Positions 8,939-18,268 of a stretch of DNA of 64,000 bases are shown here, piece after piece. Below the pieces are notes generated by a model, which ran no database searches, was not told where the DNA came from, and saw only the letters and a list, made by a program, of their open reading frames with translations. The stretch's first letter is position 1, and each line of letters opens with the position of its first letter. The position numbers and the translations under genes were made by a program. Source of the DNA: CAVQWT01 sp963810815 (lineage in GTDB: Bacteria; Pseudomonadota; Gammaproteobacteria; Burkholderiales; Casimicrobiaceae); NCBI GenBank assembly GCA_963810815.1, contig CAWEPB010000002.1, positions 124,001-188,000 on the forward strand, given 5' to 3'.

Positions 8939-10288
8939 ATGCCCCGCGCACCCGACGCCACGCCGCCCGTCAATTCGGCGACGATGCGGGCGTTCGTCCA
9001 CTGGATCCGTGCCGCGGCGCCGTACGTCCACGCGTTCCGCGGCCGCACCTTCGTCATCGCCTTCGGCGGCGAGGTCGTCGCCGACGATTCGTTCCTCGGC
9101 GTCGTCCACGACGTCAACCTGCTGGTGAGCCTCGGCATCCGCCTGGTCGTCGTCCACGGCTGCCGGCCGCAGGTCGAGACGATCCTGGCGCAGCAGGGCT
9201 ACGAAAGCCGCTACCACCGCGGGGTGCGGATCACCGACGCCGATGCGATGGACTGCGTGCTCGAGGCCGCGGGCCAGGTGCGCGCGCGGATCGAGGCGCT
9301 GCTGTCGCTGGGGCTCGCCAACTCGCCGATGGCCGGTGCGCGCAACCGCGTGTCCTCCGGCAACTACATCACGGCCAAGCCGATGGGCGTGGTCGACGGC
9401 ACCGACATGCAGCACACCGGCGAGGTGAGGCGCGTCGACACCGAGGCGATCCAGCAGCGCACCGACGACGGCGACATCGTGCTGATCTCGCCGATCGGCT
9501 ACTCGCCCACCGGCGAGATCTTCAACCTCACCGTCGAGGAAGTCGCCATGCAGGTCGCGGTGCGCCTGAACGCGACCAAGCTCATCTTCCTGATGGACAC
9601 CGAGGGCGTGCGCAACAGCCGCCGGCAGCTGCTGACCGACCTGTCGACGCGCGACGCGGAGGCGCTGCTCGCGCACCCGGAACGGCTTGCCCCCGACGTG
9701 CGCGTCTACCTGCCCGCCGCGGTGCGCGCCTGCGACAACGGCGTCAAGCGTGCGCACCTGATCAGCCGCCTGCACGACGGCGCGCTGCTGATCGAGCTGT
9801 TCACCCGCGACGGCGTCGGCACCATGGTCGCCTCGTCGGCGCTCGCCAACCTCCGCAGCGCGACGATCGACGACGTCGGCGGCATCCTCGCGATCATCGC
9901 GCCGCTCGAGGAGCAGGGCATCCTGGTGCGCCGCTCGCGCGAGCGGCTCGAGGCCGAGATCGAGCGCTTCGTCGTCGCCGAGTACGACGGGCACATCATC
10001 GGCTGCGCGGCGCTGTACGCGTTCCCCGAGGACCGGCTGGGAGAGCTCGCCGCGCTGGCGGTGCACCCGGATTTCCGGCGCGAAGGCTACGGCGAGGCGC
10101 TGATGACCGAGATCGAGGCGCGCGCGCGGAAGCTGAAGCTGTCGCAGCTGTTCGTGCTCACCACCAAGACCGCGCACTGGTTCCAGGAGCGCGGCTTCCG
10201 CGCGGCGGCGGTCGGCGACCTGCCGCAGCAGAAGCAGGCGCTGTACAACTACCAGCGGAAGTCGCAGGTCTACCGCAAGATGCTCTGA
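8939..10288 (+). CDS. argA: amino-acid N-acetyltransferase (N-acetylglutamate synthase)
   Basis: A 449-residue classical ArgA, about the length of the E. coli enzyme. The N-terminal amino-acid-kinase-like domain has RTFVIAFGGEVVAD and RLVVVHGCRPQVE. The C-terminal GNAT domain has RRSRERLEAEIERF, CAALYAFPEDRLGELA, the acetyl-CoA loop region HPDFRREGYGEAL and HWFQERGF near the end. It makes N-acetylglutamate, the first intermediate of arginine synthesis; classical ArgA is feedback inhibited by arginine through the kinase-like domain. An internal ATG at 8984 is possible, but 8939 is kept because its leader places it correctly after the TATAAT. Confidence 0.94.
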   Translation: MPRAPDATPPVNSATMRAFVHWIRAAAPYVHAFRGRTFVIAFGGEVVADDSFLGVVHDVNLLVSLGIRLVVVHGCRPQVETILAQQGYESRYHRGVRITDADAMDCVLEAAGQVRARIEALLSLGLANSPMAGARNRVSSGNYITAKPMGVVDGTDMQHTGEVRRVDTEAIQQRTDDGDIVLISPIGYSPTGEIFNLTVEEVAMQVAVRLNATKLIFLMDTEGVRNSRRQLLTDLSTRDAEALLAHPERLAPDVRVYLPAAVRACDNGVKRAHLISRLHDGALLIELFTRDGVGTMVASSALANLRSATIDDVGGILAIIAPLEEQGILVRRSRERLEAEIERFVVAEYDGHIIGCAALYAFPEDRLGELAALAVHPDFRREGYGEALMTEIEARARKLKLSQLFVLTTKTAHWFQERGFRAAAVGDLPQQKQALYNYQRKSQVYRKML

Positions 10289-10330
10289 CCGCCCTGGCGC
10301 GGTCCCACCCATTACCCGCAGGAGCAGACG

Positions 10331-10600
10331 ATGGCAAGGATGGTTCATTGCGTGAAGCTCGGCCGCGAGGCCGAAGGGCTCGATCTTCCGCCGTACCCGG
10401 GCGAGCTGGGCAAGCGGATCTACGAGAACGTGTCGAAGGAAGCCTGGCAGCAGTGGCTGCGGCAGCAGACGATGCTGGTCAACGAGAACCGGCTGTCGCT
10501 CGCCGACGCGCGCGCGCGGAAGTGGCTTGCCGAGCAGATGGAGAAGCACTTCTTCGGCGGCGGCGCCGACATGCCGCAGGGTTACGTGCCGCCGGCCTGA
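10331..10600 (+). CDS. yggX: YggX-like Fe(2+)-trafficking / oxidative damage protection protein
   Basis: An 89-residue protein with the characteristic YggX start MVHCVKLGREAEGLD, preceded by MAR, and the conserved YPGELGKRIYENVSKEAW and QTMLVNENRLSLADARAR. It has the usual family length. YggX protects iron-sulfur clusters from oxidants and may buffer cellular iron. A Shine-Dalgarno-like AGGAG (10320-10324) precedes the ATG. It is followed by an AhpD-like gene after only 22 bp, so the two are probably co-transcribed as a small redox pair. Confidence 0.93.
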   Translation: MARMVHCVKLGREAEGLDLPPYPGELGKRIYENVSKEAWQQWLRQQTMLVNENRLSLADARARKWLAEQMEKHFFGGGADMPQGYVPPA

Positions 10601-10622
10601 TCCGCGCACCGGGAGGATGGCG

Positions 10623-11210
10623 ATGACTGCGCAGCAACCGGTTTCACGCTGGCCGGTGCCCCGGCTCGAGGACCTGCCGGAGGACATCCGCGCGCGGATC
10701 GTCGAGGTCCAGGAGAAGGCGGGCTTCGTGCCCAACGTGTTCGTCACGCTGGCGCATCGCCCCGAGGAGTTCCGCGCGTTCTTCGCGTACCACGACGCGC
10801 TGATGCTGAAGGAAGGCGGGCTGACCAAGGCCGAGCGCGAGATGATCGTCGTCGCGACGTCCGGGGCCAACGACTGCCTGTACTGCATCGTGGCCCACGG
10901 CGCGATCCTGCGCGTCTACGCGAAGAACCCGCTCGTCGCCGACCAGGTCGCCGTCAATTACCGCAAGGCCGACATCACGCCGCGGCAGAAGGCGATGCTC
11001 GCGTTCGCGCTGAAGGTCGCCACCCGCAGCAGCGAGCTCGTCGACGACGACTACGCGGCGCTGGCCGCGCACGGCTTTTCCGGCGAGGACGTCTGGGACA
11101 TCGGCGCGATCGCGGCGTTCTTCGCGCTGTCGAACCGCATGGCCAACCTGATCGGCATGCGCCCCAACGACGAGTTCTTCACGCTGGGGCGGCTGCCGCG
11201 CAAGGCCTGA
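10623..11210 (+). CDS. AhpD-like / carboxymuconolactone-decarboxylase-fold peroxidase-related protein
   Basis: A 195-residue all-helical protein with the AhpD-type redox motif Cys-Leu-Tyr-Cys followed by IVAHGA (residues about 82-91). It resembles the alkylhydroperoxidase-related proteins usually annotated as peroxidase-related enzymes. The CxxC and downstream His suggest thiol-dependent peroxide reduction, but the substrate is unknown. Two ATGs are possible. GGGAGG ends directly before the first (10617) and is 6 nt from the second (10623), so the second is chosen. Proximity to yggX fits an oxidative-stress role. Confidence 0.85.
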   Translation: MTAQQPVSRWPVPRLEDLPEDIRARIVEVQEKAGFVPNVFVTLAHRPEEFRAFFAYHDALMLKEGGLTKAEREMIVVATSGANDCLYCIVAHGAILRVYAKNPLVADQVAVNYRKADITPRQKAMLAFALKVATRSSELVDDDYAALAAHGFSGEDVWDIGAIAAFFALSNRMANLIGMRPNDEFFTLGRLPRKA

Positions 11211-11291
11211 CCCCGCGCCCGGCCACGCCGGCTGCGCGCCGGTCCCGAATCCGCCTGGGCGCGCCGATGCGCCACCCGGCAGCCGCCGGCC

Positions 11292-13133
11292 TCAGGCGCG
11301 GCAGCGCGCGACGACGAACGCCGTCAGCGCATCGACGCAGGCGGCGACGTCCTGCGTCTCGGTGTCGACGACGAGGTCCGGCGCGTCGGGCGGTTCGTAG
11401 GGGCTGTCGATGCCGGTGAAGTCGCGCAGTTCGCCGGCGCGCGCCTTGCGGTACAGCCCCTTCGGATCGCGCGCCTCGCAGACCGCGAGCCCCGATTTCA
11501 CGTGCACCTCGAAAAAGCGGTGCGTGCCGGCGGCGGCGCGGGCGCGCGCGCGGTCGTCGCGATACGGCGAGATGAACGCCGTGACGCACACCGCGCCGGC
11601 GTCGGCGAACAGCGCGGCCACCTCCCCGATGCGGCGGATGTTCTCCTGCCGGTCGTCCGGCGCGAAGCCCAGGTCCGCGTTGAGCCCGCGGCGCACATTG
11701 TCGCCGTCGAGCGTGTAGACCTGCCAGCCGCGGTCGAACAGGCGCCGCTCGACCGCCATCGCCAGCGTCGACTTGCCCGCGCCCGACAGGCCGGTGAGCC
11801 AGACCACGGCACCGGCGTGGCCGGTGCGCGCCGCCCGCTCGACGCCGGTGACCGAATGGCCCACCGGCGTCAGGTGATCGCCGGCGGCCCGCGCATGCCG
11901 CAGGTCCGGATAGCCGCTGGCGTCGGCGACGCCGCCGCCGACGATCGCGTGGTCTTCGATCAGCACGAAACGCGCGCCGTTCGGGTGCGCGGCGTAGTCG
12001 TCGAGCGCGATCGTCGCGTCGCAGCGCAGCGTGACGCGGCCGACGCTGCCTTCGGGCACGGCGACCCCGGCCCGCGCGGCGAAGGCGTCGTCGTCGAACA
12101 CCTGGTCGACGGCGACGACGTGCGCGCCCACCTCGCGGGTGCCGACGCGCAGCCGCAGCCGGCGCCCCGCGGCGAGGTCCCCGGCGCCGAGCCAGAACAG
12201 CTCCGCGTCGAACACCGCGGTGAGCTTCGGCGGCGAGCCCGGGTCGCACAGGAGGTCGCCGCGCTCGACCAGCAGCGGCAGGTCGAGCACGACGCCGGCG
12301 TTGTCGCCGGTGTCCGCGGCGGCCGGGGGCTGCGGCCACCCGGTCAGCGCCTCGACGCGCGCCGCGAGTCCCGACGGCAGGACGAGCACCCGATCGCCGG
12401 CGCGCACCGTGCCGCGCGCGACGCGGCCGGCGACGACGCGGCGCTCGCCGTCGCGGTAGACGTCCTGCACCGGCATCCGCAGCGGACCCGGCGCCGGCGC
12501 CACCGCGTCGGGCAGCGCCTCGAGCGCCGCGATCAGCGTCGGGCCGGCCCACCAACCGGCGCGGCAGGGCCGCACGAGATTCTCGCCGTCGCGCGCGGCC
12601 ACCGGCACGATCGCATGCGCGACCAGGCCCAGGCGCGCCAGCGCGTCCGCGAGTTCGTCGCGGACCGCGCCGAAGCGCGCCGCGTCCCAGTCGACGAGGT
12701 CCATCTTGTTGACGGCGACGACCAGGTCGCGGACGCCGAGCAGCCGCAGCAGCGACAGGTGTCGGCGCGTCTGCGCCTCGATCCCGGCGTGCGCGTCGAC
12801 GACCAGCAGCCCGGCCTCGGTGTCGGCGGCGCCGGTGACGAGGTTGCGGATGAGCTGGCGGTGTCCCGGCGCGTCGATGATGACGAACTCGCGCACCGGC
12901 GTGGCCAGCCGGACGCGCGTGGTGTCCAGCGTGATGGCCTGGTCGCGCTCGACCTGGAAGGCGTCGAGCACGAACGACCATTCCAGCGGCACGCCGCGGC
13001 GGGCGCTCGCCGCCTCGAGCGCGGCGACCTTGCCGTCGGGCAGGAGATCGAGCTCGTGCAGCAGGCGACCGAGCAGCGTCGACTTCCCGTGGTCGACGTG
13101 GCCGGCGAGGCAGATCGACAGCGGGGCGGCCAT
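11292..13133 (-). CDS. cysNC: bifunctional sulfate adenylyltransferase subunit 1 / adenylylsulfate kinase (CysN-CysC fusion)
   Basis: A 613-residue fusion. The N-terminal GTPase part (about 1-420) has GHVDHGKST, DAPGHRQL and NKMD, the EF-Tu-like motifs of the sulfate adenylyltransferase GTPase subunit. The C-terminal part (about 430-613) is an APS kinase with WLTGLSGAGKST, DGDNVRRGLNADLGF and FISPYRDDRA. With CysD it converts sulfate to APS and then to PAPS. The start codon shares one base with the cysD stop (TGATG), indicating coupled translation. No reductase genes are nearby, so assimilatory and sulfonation uses cannot be told apart. Confidence 0.95.
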   Translation of the reverse strand: MAAPLSICLAGHVDHGKSTLLGRLLHELDLLPDGKVAALEAASARRGVPLEWSFVLDAFQVERDQAITLDTTRVRLATPVREFVIIDAPGHRQLIRNLVTGAADTEAGLLVVDAHAGIEAQTRRHLSLLRLLGVRDLVVAVNKMDLVDWDAARFGAVRDELADALARLGLVAHAIVPVAARDGENLVRPCRAGWWAGPTLIAALEALPDAVAPAPGPLRMPVQDVYRDGERRVVAGRVARGTVRAGDRVLVLPSGLAARVEALTGWPQPPAAADTGDNAGVVLDLPLLVERGDLLCDPGSPPKLTAVFDAELFWLGAGDLAAGRRLRLRVGTREVGAHVVAVDQVFDDDAFAARAGVAVPEGSVGRVTLRCDATIALDDYAAHPNGARFVLIEDHAIVGGGVADASGYPDLRHARAAGDHLTPVGHSVTGVERAARTGHAGAVVWLTGLSGAGKSTLAMAVERRLFDRGWQVYTLDGDNVRRGLNADLGFAPDDRQENIRRIGEVAALFADAGAVCVTAFISPYRDDRARARAAAGTHRFFEVHVKSGLAVCEARDPKGLYRKARAGELRDFTGIDSPYEPPDAPDLVVDTETQDVAACVDALTAFVVARCRA

Positions 13134-13930
13134 CACATGTAGCCCGCGGCACGCAGCCGCTCGAAGGCGTCCTCGCGCTCGTGGTCCATCGCGCGGCCCG
13201 CCCGCTCCTCCGAGCGCGTGCTCTCCAGCTCGCGGATGATCTCGGCGACCGTCGACGCCTGCGACGGCACCGGATGCGTGATGTCCTTCTCGCCCAGCGA
13301 ACGGAAGCGGCGGCCGTCGCGGGCGAAGTAGAGCTCGCAGACCGGGATGCTCTCGCGCTGCACGTAGCGCCAGATGTCGAGTTCGGTCCAGGCGAGCAGC
13401 GGGTGGACGCGCACGTGGCCGCCGGGCGGCGGAACGCTCTGGAACTGTCCCCACAGCTCGGTGGGCTGCGTGCGGAAATGCCAGGTGCCGTCGGCGTCGC
13501 GCGGGCTCATCCACCGTTCCTTGCCGCGCACCGGCTGCTCGTCGCGCCGGATGCCGAGCACGACGCCGGCGAACTTCTCCCGTCCGATCAGCCGCTTCAG
13601 GCCCAGCGTCTTGCGCGCGGCGGCACGCGCCGCGGGCGGCAGCGTGGTGTCGGTCTCCTCGACGCCGGGACACTCGGCGTTGATGTAGTCGAGTCCCCAC
13701 TCGCGCACGTAGCGGTCGCGGAACGCGTAGACCTCGTCGAATTCGTTGCCGGTGTCGAGCAGGATCACCGGAAACGGCACGCGGCCCCCGAACGCCTTGC
13801 GCGCGAGCCAGATCATCGTGTTGCTGTCCTTGCCGAGCGACCACAGCATCGCCAGCGGCTTCAGCCGCGCGTACGCCTCGCGCAGGACGTAGATCGATTG
13901 CTGCTCCAGGGCGTGCAGGACGTCGGACAT
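13133..13930 (-). CDS. cysD: sulfate adenylyltransferase subunit 2
   Basis: A 265-residue PP-loop ATPase subunit of ATP sulfurylase, which adenylylates sulfate with CysN. The P-loop variant is SLGKDSNTM, followed by FPVILLDTGNEFDEVY, GIRRDEQPVRGKERWMS and VHPLLAWTELDIWRY. It is somewhat shorter than E. coli CysD (302 aa) but retains the recognisable blocks and a C-terminal RxxERxGRAMDHE-like segment. It is first in the cysD-cysNC pair. Confidence 0.94.
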   Translation of the reverse strand: MSDVLHALEQQSIYVLREAYARLKPLAMLWSLGKDSNTMIWLARKAFGGRVPFPVILLDTGNEFDEVYAFRDRYVREWGLDYINAECPGVEETDTTLPPAARAAARKTLGLKRLIGREKFAGVVLGIRRDEQPVRGKERWMSPRDADGTWHFRTQPTELWGQFQSVPPPGGHVRVHPLLAWTELDIWRYVQRESIPVCELYFARDGRRFRSLGEKDITHPVPSQASTVAEIIRELESTRSEERAGRAMDHEREDAFERLRAAGYM

Positions 13931-13970
13931 CGCGACGATGTTACCAGAGCGCGGGGCGGCGACCGCGCAG

Positions 13971-14003
13971 GAAAAGGGGCGGCGGGATCGCCCCCGCCGC
14001 CCC
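13971..14003 (-). terminator. Rho-independent terminator after the dienelactone-hydrolase-like gene
   Basis: On the minus strand an 11-bp perfect GC stem (arms 14003-13993 and 13986-13976) with a 6-nt loop is followed by TTTTCC. It lies about 20 bp past the stop codon of the gene ending at 14025 and separates it from cysD. Confidence 0.8.
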
Positions 14004-14024
14004 CGATGGCTGGCGCCGCCTGCG

Positions 14025-14897
14025 TCAGCCGAGGTATTGCTTGAGTGCGGCCGTCGCGCGCTTCCAGCCGTCCTCGGCCTTGTCCTTGCGGTAGCTCGGC
14101 CGGTAGTCGGCGTGGAACCCGTGCGGCGTGCCGGGGTAGATGACGAACTCGGATTTCGTGTTGCCGGCGGCCTTCAGCGCCGCGGCCATCTTCTCGACCG
14201 TGTCGCCCGGAATGCCGGGGTCGTCGCCGCCGTAGAGACCGAGCACCGGCGCCTTGATCTGCGCCGCGACGTCGAGCGCGGTCTTGTCGCCGGGGAAGTA
14301 CGAGCGGGCGACGGGGCCGTACCAGGGCACCGCGATCCTGACGCCCGGATTGTGCGCGGCGTACATCAGCGTCGTCCGCCCGCCCCAGCAGAAGCCGGTG
14401 ATGCCGAGCTTCGCCGTGTCGGCCTTGCCGCTCGCCTTCGCGAACGCGACGGTGGCGTCGAGGTCGGCCATCACCTCGGCATCCGGCGTCCTGGCGACGA
14501 TGTCGCGGAGCAGCGCCTGCGTGTCGGTCACCTTGCCGGCATCGCCCTGCCGCGCGAAGAGCTCCGGCGCGATCGCGTAGTAGCCCAGCTTGGCGAGCCG
14601 ACGGGTGACGTCCTTGATGTGCTCGTGCACGCCCCAGATCTCGGGCACGACCAGGACCGTCGGGAAGTTGCTTCCGGTCGCGGGCATCGCGCGGTACGCC
14701 GGCATGTCGCCGCCCTTCGCCGGCACCTTGACCTCGCCCGCGATCAGTCCGTCGGCGGGCGTCGTGATGGTCAGCGCCGACACCGGCAGCACGGCGAGCG
14801 CGAAACCCGCGCCCAGCGACGTGACGACGAACGAGCGGCGGTCGAACTTCTGCTCTCCGAAGAGGCTGCGGATCTCCGGATCGACGACAATACCCAT
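14025..14897 (-). CDS. exported dienelactone-hydrolase-family protein
   Basis: A 290-residue alpha/beta hydrolase. The nucleophile motif is GFCWGG (Cys in place of Ser, as in dienelactone hydrolase), with candidate acid LYGGDDPGIP and catalytic His in YPGTPHGFHADYRPSY. The N-terminus has FDRRSFVVTSLGAGFALAV, a twin-arginine-like signal, so the protein is probably exported via Tat. The substrate is unknown; the catabolic gene neighbours expected for chlorocatechol breakdown are absent. It is followed by a strong terminator. Confidence 0.85.
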   Translation of the reverse strand: MGIVVDPEIRSLFGEQKFDRRSFVVTSLGAGFALAVLPVSALTITTPADGLIAGEVKVPAKGGDMPAYRAMPATGSNFPTVLVVPEIWGVHEHIKDVTRRLAKLGYYAIAPELFARQGDAGKVTDTQALLRDIVARTPDAEVMADLDATVAFAKASGKADTAKLGITGFCWGGRTTLMYAAHNPGVRIAVPWYGPVARSYFPGDKTALDVAAQIKAPVLGLYGGDDPGIPGDTVEKMAAALKAAGNTKSEFVIYPGTPHGFHADYRPSYRKDKAEDGWKRATAALKQYLG

Positions 14898-14961
14898 GCG
14901 CTTTCCTTTCTGCGCCGCGTTCCGCGGCGTGTTTCGTTGGATCGACGCGCCGGATGGCGCG

Positions 14962-16237
14962 TCACGCTTCGTGGACGACCTGGCCGCCGACCAGCGTGTA
15001 CCGGACCCGGCCCGGAACCTCGAGACCGGCGAAGGGCGTGTTCTTGCCCTGGCTGCGCAGCGCCTTCGGCTCGACCCGCCAGTGCTCGTTCGGGTCGAAC
15101 ACGCAGACGTCGGCGGCGGCGCCGACCGCCAGCTGCCCGGCGTCGAGGCCCAGGACCCGGGCCGGTGCCGAGGTGATCGTCGCCAGCGCCCTGATCAGCG
15201 GCACCTTGTCGGCGAGCCGCCCATTGGAGTGTCAGCGGCAGCAGGAGTTCCAGGCCGGTGGCCCCCGGCTCCGCCTCGCCGAACGGCACCGCCTTGGCGT
15301 CGTCGTCGACCGGCGCATGGTCCGAGCAGATCGCGTCGATGGTGCCGTCGGCAAGCCCCGCCCGCAGCGCCGCACGGTCGCGCGTGCCGCGCAGCGGCGG
15401 CTCGAGCCGGCACTGGGTGTCGAACCAGCCGAGGTCGACCTCGGACAGGTGCAGGTGATGGGCGGCGACGTCGCAGGTCACCGCCAGTCCTTCGGCCTTC
15501 GCCGCGCGCACCAGCGCGACGCCCTCGGCCGACGACAGCCGGGCGATGTGAACGCGGCTCTTCGCCTGCCGGACCAGGGCGAAGATCGTCGCCAGCGCCA
15601 CCGTCTCGGCAGTGACGGGAATCCCCGGCAGCCCGAGCCGCGTGGCGACTTCCCCGTCGTGCGCGACCCCGCCCCGGGCAAGGTGCGGATCCTGTGGCCG
15701 CAGCCAGACCGCATGCCCGAAAGTCGCCGCATACTGCAGCGCCCGCAGCAGCACCTGCGTGTCGACGAGCGGCCGGTCGGCCTGCGAGAACGCCACGCAG
15801 CCGGCCTCGGCCAGCTCGCCCATCTCGGTCAGCGTCTCGCCGGCAAGTCCCACCGTCAGCGCCCCGACCGGGTGGACGTGCGCGCGATTGGACAGCCGCG
15901 CGCGCTGCTTGAGCATTTCGACGAGACCGGGCTCGTCGAGCGGCGGGTCGGTGTCGGGGGGGCAGGCGAGGCTGGTCACGCCGCCGGCCACCGCCGCGTC
16001 CATCTCCGATTCCAGCGTCGCCTTGTGTTCGAGTCCGGGCTCGCGCAGCCGCGCGGCGAGATCGACCAGTCCCGGCGCCACGATGCAGCCGGCGGCGTCG
16101 AGCACGCGTCCGGCCTGCCAGCCCGCCGGCGGCGCGCCGATCGCCACCACCTTGCCGGCGGCGAGGTACAGCGAGGCGGCGCGATCGACCCCGTGCCTGG
16201 GGTCGACGAACCTGCCGTTGGCGATTTCGATTTTCAC
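14962..16237 (-). CDS. pyrC': non-catalytic dihydroorotase homologue PyrC' (PyrX), interrupted by a frameshift
   Basis: Resembles the dihydroorotase-like partner of class-A aspartate transcarbamoylase. The usual metal-binding His-x-His before the LREPG motif is replaced by AAR (VDLAARLREPG), so it should be catalytically inactive, as known for PyrC' of Pseudomonas. Residues are continuous from 16237 to about 15217 (ending LLLPLTLQWA). The family C-terminus (ADKVPLIRALATITSAPARV, ending VVHEA) continues in another frame down to 14962. A one-base shift near 15213-15220 separates them; without correction translation would run on to 14771. Whether this is a real lesion or an assembly error cannot be decided here. 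Confidence 0.85.
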
Positions 16238-16262
16238 GATCTGCGCTTCCGTCGGCGTTGCG

Positions 16263-17225
16263 TCATCCGGCCAGCATCGACATCACGGCCATCCGCACCG
16301 CGATGCCGAAGGTGACCTGCGGCAGGATCACGGCGCGCGCACTGTCGGCAACGGCGGAGTCGATCTCGACGCCGCGGTTCATCGGCCCGGGATGCATGAC
16401 GATCGCGCCCGGCTTGGCCACCGCCAGCTTCTCCGGCGTGAGCCCGTAGTGCTTGAAGTACTCGCCGGCGGAGGGCAGCAGCGCGCCGCGCATCCGCTCG
16501 TTCTGCAGCCGCAGCATCACGACGACGTCGCAGCCGGCCAGTCCCCGCCGCATGTCGTGGTGGACCTGCACGCCCATCGACTCGATCGCCGTCGGCAGCA
16601 GCGTCTGCGGGCCGACGACGCGGACTTCGGGCGTGCCGAGCGTCGTGAGCCCGTGGATCAGGCTGCGCGCGACGCGCGAGTGCAGGACGTCGCCGACGAT
16701 CGCCACGGTGAGCCGGCGGAAGTCCTGCTTGTAGTGACGGATGGTGAACAGGTCGAGGAGCCCCTGCGTCGGGTGCGCGTGACGGCCGTCGCCGGCGTTG
16801 ACCACGTGCACGTGCGACCGGCCGGTGCGCGCGAGGTGCGTGGCGATCAGGTGCGCGGCGCCGGACTGCGCGTGGCGGACGACGAACAGGTCGGCGTCCA
16901 TCGCGACGAGGTTGTCGACGGTGTCGAGCAGCGTCTCGCCCTTGGTCGTCGACGAGGCGCCGATGTTGAGGTTGATGACGTCGGCCGACAGCCGCTTGGC
17001 CGCGATCTCGAACGTCGTCCGCGTCCGCGTCGAGCTCTCGAAGAACAGGTTGAACACCGACCGGCCGCGCAGCAGCGGCACCTTCTTGACCTCGCGCTCG
17101 CCGATCGACACGAAGGGCTGCGCGGTGTCGAGGATGCGCACGATCATGTCGGCGGGCAGCCCCTCCAGCGTCAGCAGGTGCGCGAGCCGGCCCGACGCGT
17201 CGATCTGCGGGTTAGCGGCCGGCAT
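16263..17225 (-). CDS. pyrB: aspartate carbamoyltransferase catalytic subunit
   Basis: A 320-residue PyrB. Carbamoyl-phosphate-binding FFESSTRTRTTFE, HPTQGLLDLFTI, VGDVLHSRVARSL and HPGPMNRGVEID are all present. It condenses carbamoyl phosphate and aspartate in pyrimidine synthesis. The start MPAANPQIDASGRLAH overlaps the end of pyrR by 14 bp. In Pseudomonas-type pathways this subunit assembles with the inactive PyrC' chain, which is the next gene here. Confidence 0.96.
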   Translation of the reverse strand: MPAANPQIDASGRLAHLLTLEGLPADMIVRILDTAQPFVSIGEREVKKVPLLRGRSVFNLFFESSTRTRTTFEIAAKRLSADVINLNIGASSTTKGETLLDTVDNLVAMDADLFVVRHAQSGAAHLIATHLARTGRSHVHVVNAGDGRHAHPTQGLLDLFTIRHYKQDFRRLTVAIVGDVLHSRVARSLIHGLTTLGTPEVRVVGPQTLLPTAIESMGVQVHHDMRRGLAGCDVVVMLRLQNERMRGALLPSAGEYFKHYGLTPEKLAVAKPGAIVMHPGPMNRGVEIDSAVADSARAVILPQVTFGIAVRMAVMSMLAG

Positions 17226-17781
17226 CGGTGGAAGCCTCGGTGGTGAGCGCCAGCCGGCCGTCGTCGGCGCGGGACAGGACGATCGACAGCCCGCGCGCAA
17301 CGGCGAGGCGCGTGCCGACGTAGGTGGCCTCGATCGGCAGCTCGCGGCCGCCGCGGTCGACGAGCACCGCGAGTTCGATCGCGGCGGGCCGGCCGAAATC
17401 GAACAGCTCGTTGATCGCCGCGCGGACGCTGCGGCCGGTGCAGAGCACGTCGTCGACCAGCACGATCGTCGCCCCGACCACGTCGAACGGCAGGCGCGTC
17501 GACTTGACCTCCGGCTTCAGGCCCTTGGCGGCGAAATCGTCGCGGTAGAACGAGACGTCGACGTAGCCGACCGGGTGGTCGCCGGGGATCGCCGCCGCAA
17601 GGCGCTCGGCCAGCCACGCGCCGCCCGAGTAGATGCCGACGAAGCAGGCGTCGTGCGCGACCGCCCCGCGCATCCGCTCCGCGAGCTCGGCGACGAGGGC
17701 TTCGGCATCCGGCAGCTCGGCCCCCGGAAGCAGGGTGGCCGGCAGGTCCGGGCGGGGCGCGGGCGGCTCAGGCGGATTCAT
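17212..17781 (-). CDS. pyrR: PyrR-type uracil phosphoribosyltransferase / regulator
   Basis: A 189-residue phosphoribosyltransferase with the PRPP-binding motif VDDVLCTGRSVRAA and the PyrR-typical VDVSFYRDDFAAKGLKP. In Bacillus PyrR is an RNA-binding attenuator; in proteobacteria with this gene order its regulatory function is less clear and it may act mainly as a uracil phosphoribosyltransferase. Its ends overlap ruvX by 14 bp upstream and pyrB by 14 bp downstream, so translation is probably coupled. Confidence 0.93.
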   Translation of the reverse strand: MNPPEPPAPRPDLPATLLPGAELPDAEALVAELAERMRGAVAHDACFVGIYSGGAWLAERLAAAIPGDHPVGYVDVSFYRDDFAAKGLKPEVKSTRLPFDVVGATIVLVDDVLCTGRSVRAAINELFDFGRPAAIELAVLVDRGGRELPIEATYVGTRLAVARGLSIVLSRADDGRLALTTEASTDAGR

Positions 17782-18268
17782 GGGGCGATTCCGTGGTGGC
17801 GGGCGTCACGCTGCCCGCCGGGTCGTCGAGGTACGTCTGCAGGATGATCTGCGCGGCAACCTCGTCCTGCGCCGCCTTCCGTGCGCGCCCGTGCACGCCC
17901 GACGCGACCAGCGCGTCTCCGGCGGCCCGCGTGGTCAGTCGCTCGTCGACGCGCGCCACGGGCAGCCCGTAGCGTCCCTCGAGCTGGCGCGCGAAACGCT
18001 CGGCGCGGGCGGTCATCTCGTGCGCGACGCCGTCCGCGTGCGTCGGGCGGCCGACGACCAGTGCGTCGGGCCGCCACTCGTCGAGCAGCGCGGTGATGGC
18101 GGCAAAGCGCACGGCAGCGGCCTCGGATCGGATCGTGGTCAAGGGGTGGGCGAGGCGGACGGTGGTATTGCCCACCGCGACGCCGATTTTCCGGGTGCCG
18201 AAATCGAAAGCGAGCACCGTGCCCTCGCCGGCGCCGGGGCGGCGGGACGGTTCAGGCGTGGCCGACAT
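17768..18268 (-). CDS. ruvX: putative pre-16S rRNA nuclease / Holliday-junction-resolvase-like protein
   Basis: A 166-residue YqgF/RuvX protein with the RNase H-like start LAFDFGTRKIGVAVGN, VVGRPTHADG and VDERLTTRAA, and acidic residues near the end (QDEVAAQIILQTYLDD). The family is linked to 16S rRNA 5'-end maturation and has been proposed as a resolvase. It overlaps algH upstream by 17 bp and pyrR downstream, within the algH-ruvX-pyrR-pyrB run. Confidence 0.94.
   Translation of the reverse strand: MSATPEPSRRPGAGEGTVLAFDFGTRKIGVAVGNTTVRLAHPLTTIRSEAAAVRFAAITALLDEWRPDALVVGRPTHADGVAHEMTARAERFARQLEGRYGLPVARVDERLTTRAAGDALVASGVHGRARKAAQDEVAAQIILQTYLDDPAGSVTPATTESPHESA

Noticed and set aside
13971..14003. 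GC-rich inverted repeat considered as an operator of cysD
   Set aside because: It is followed by a T run on the minus strand and lies just after a stop codon, so an intrinsic terminator explains it better.
16263..16330. PyrR-binding attenuator in the pyr operon
   Set aside because: The genes overlap from algH to pyrB, leaving no leader or hairpin/terminator pair before pyrB.
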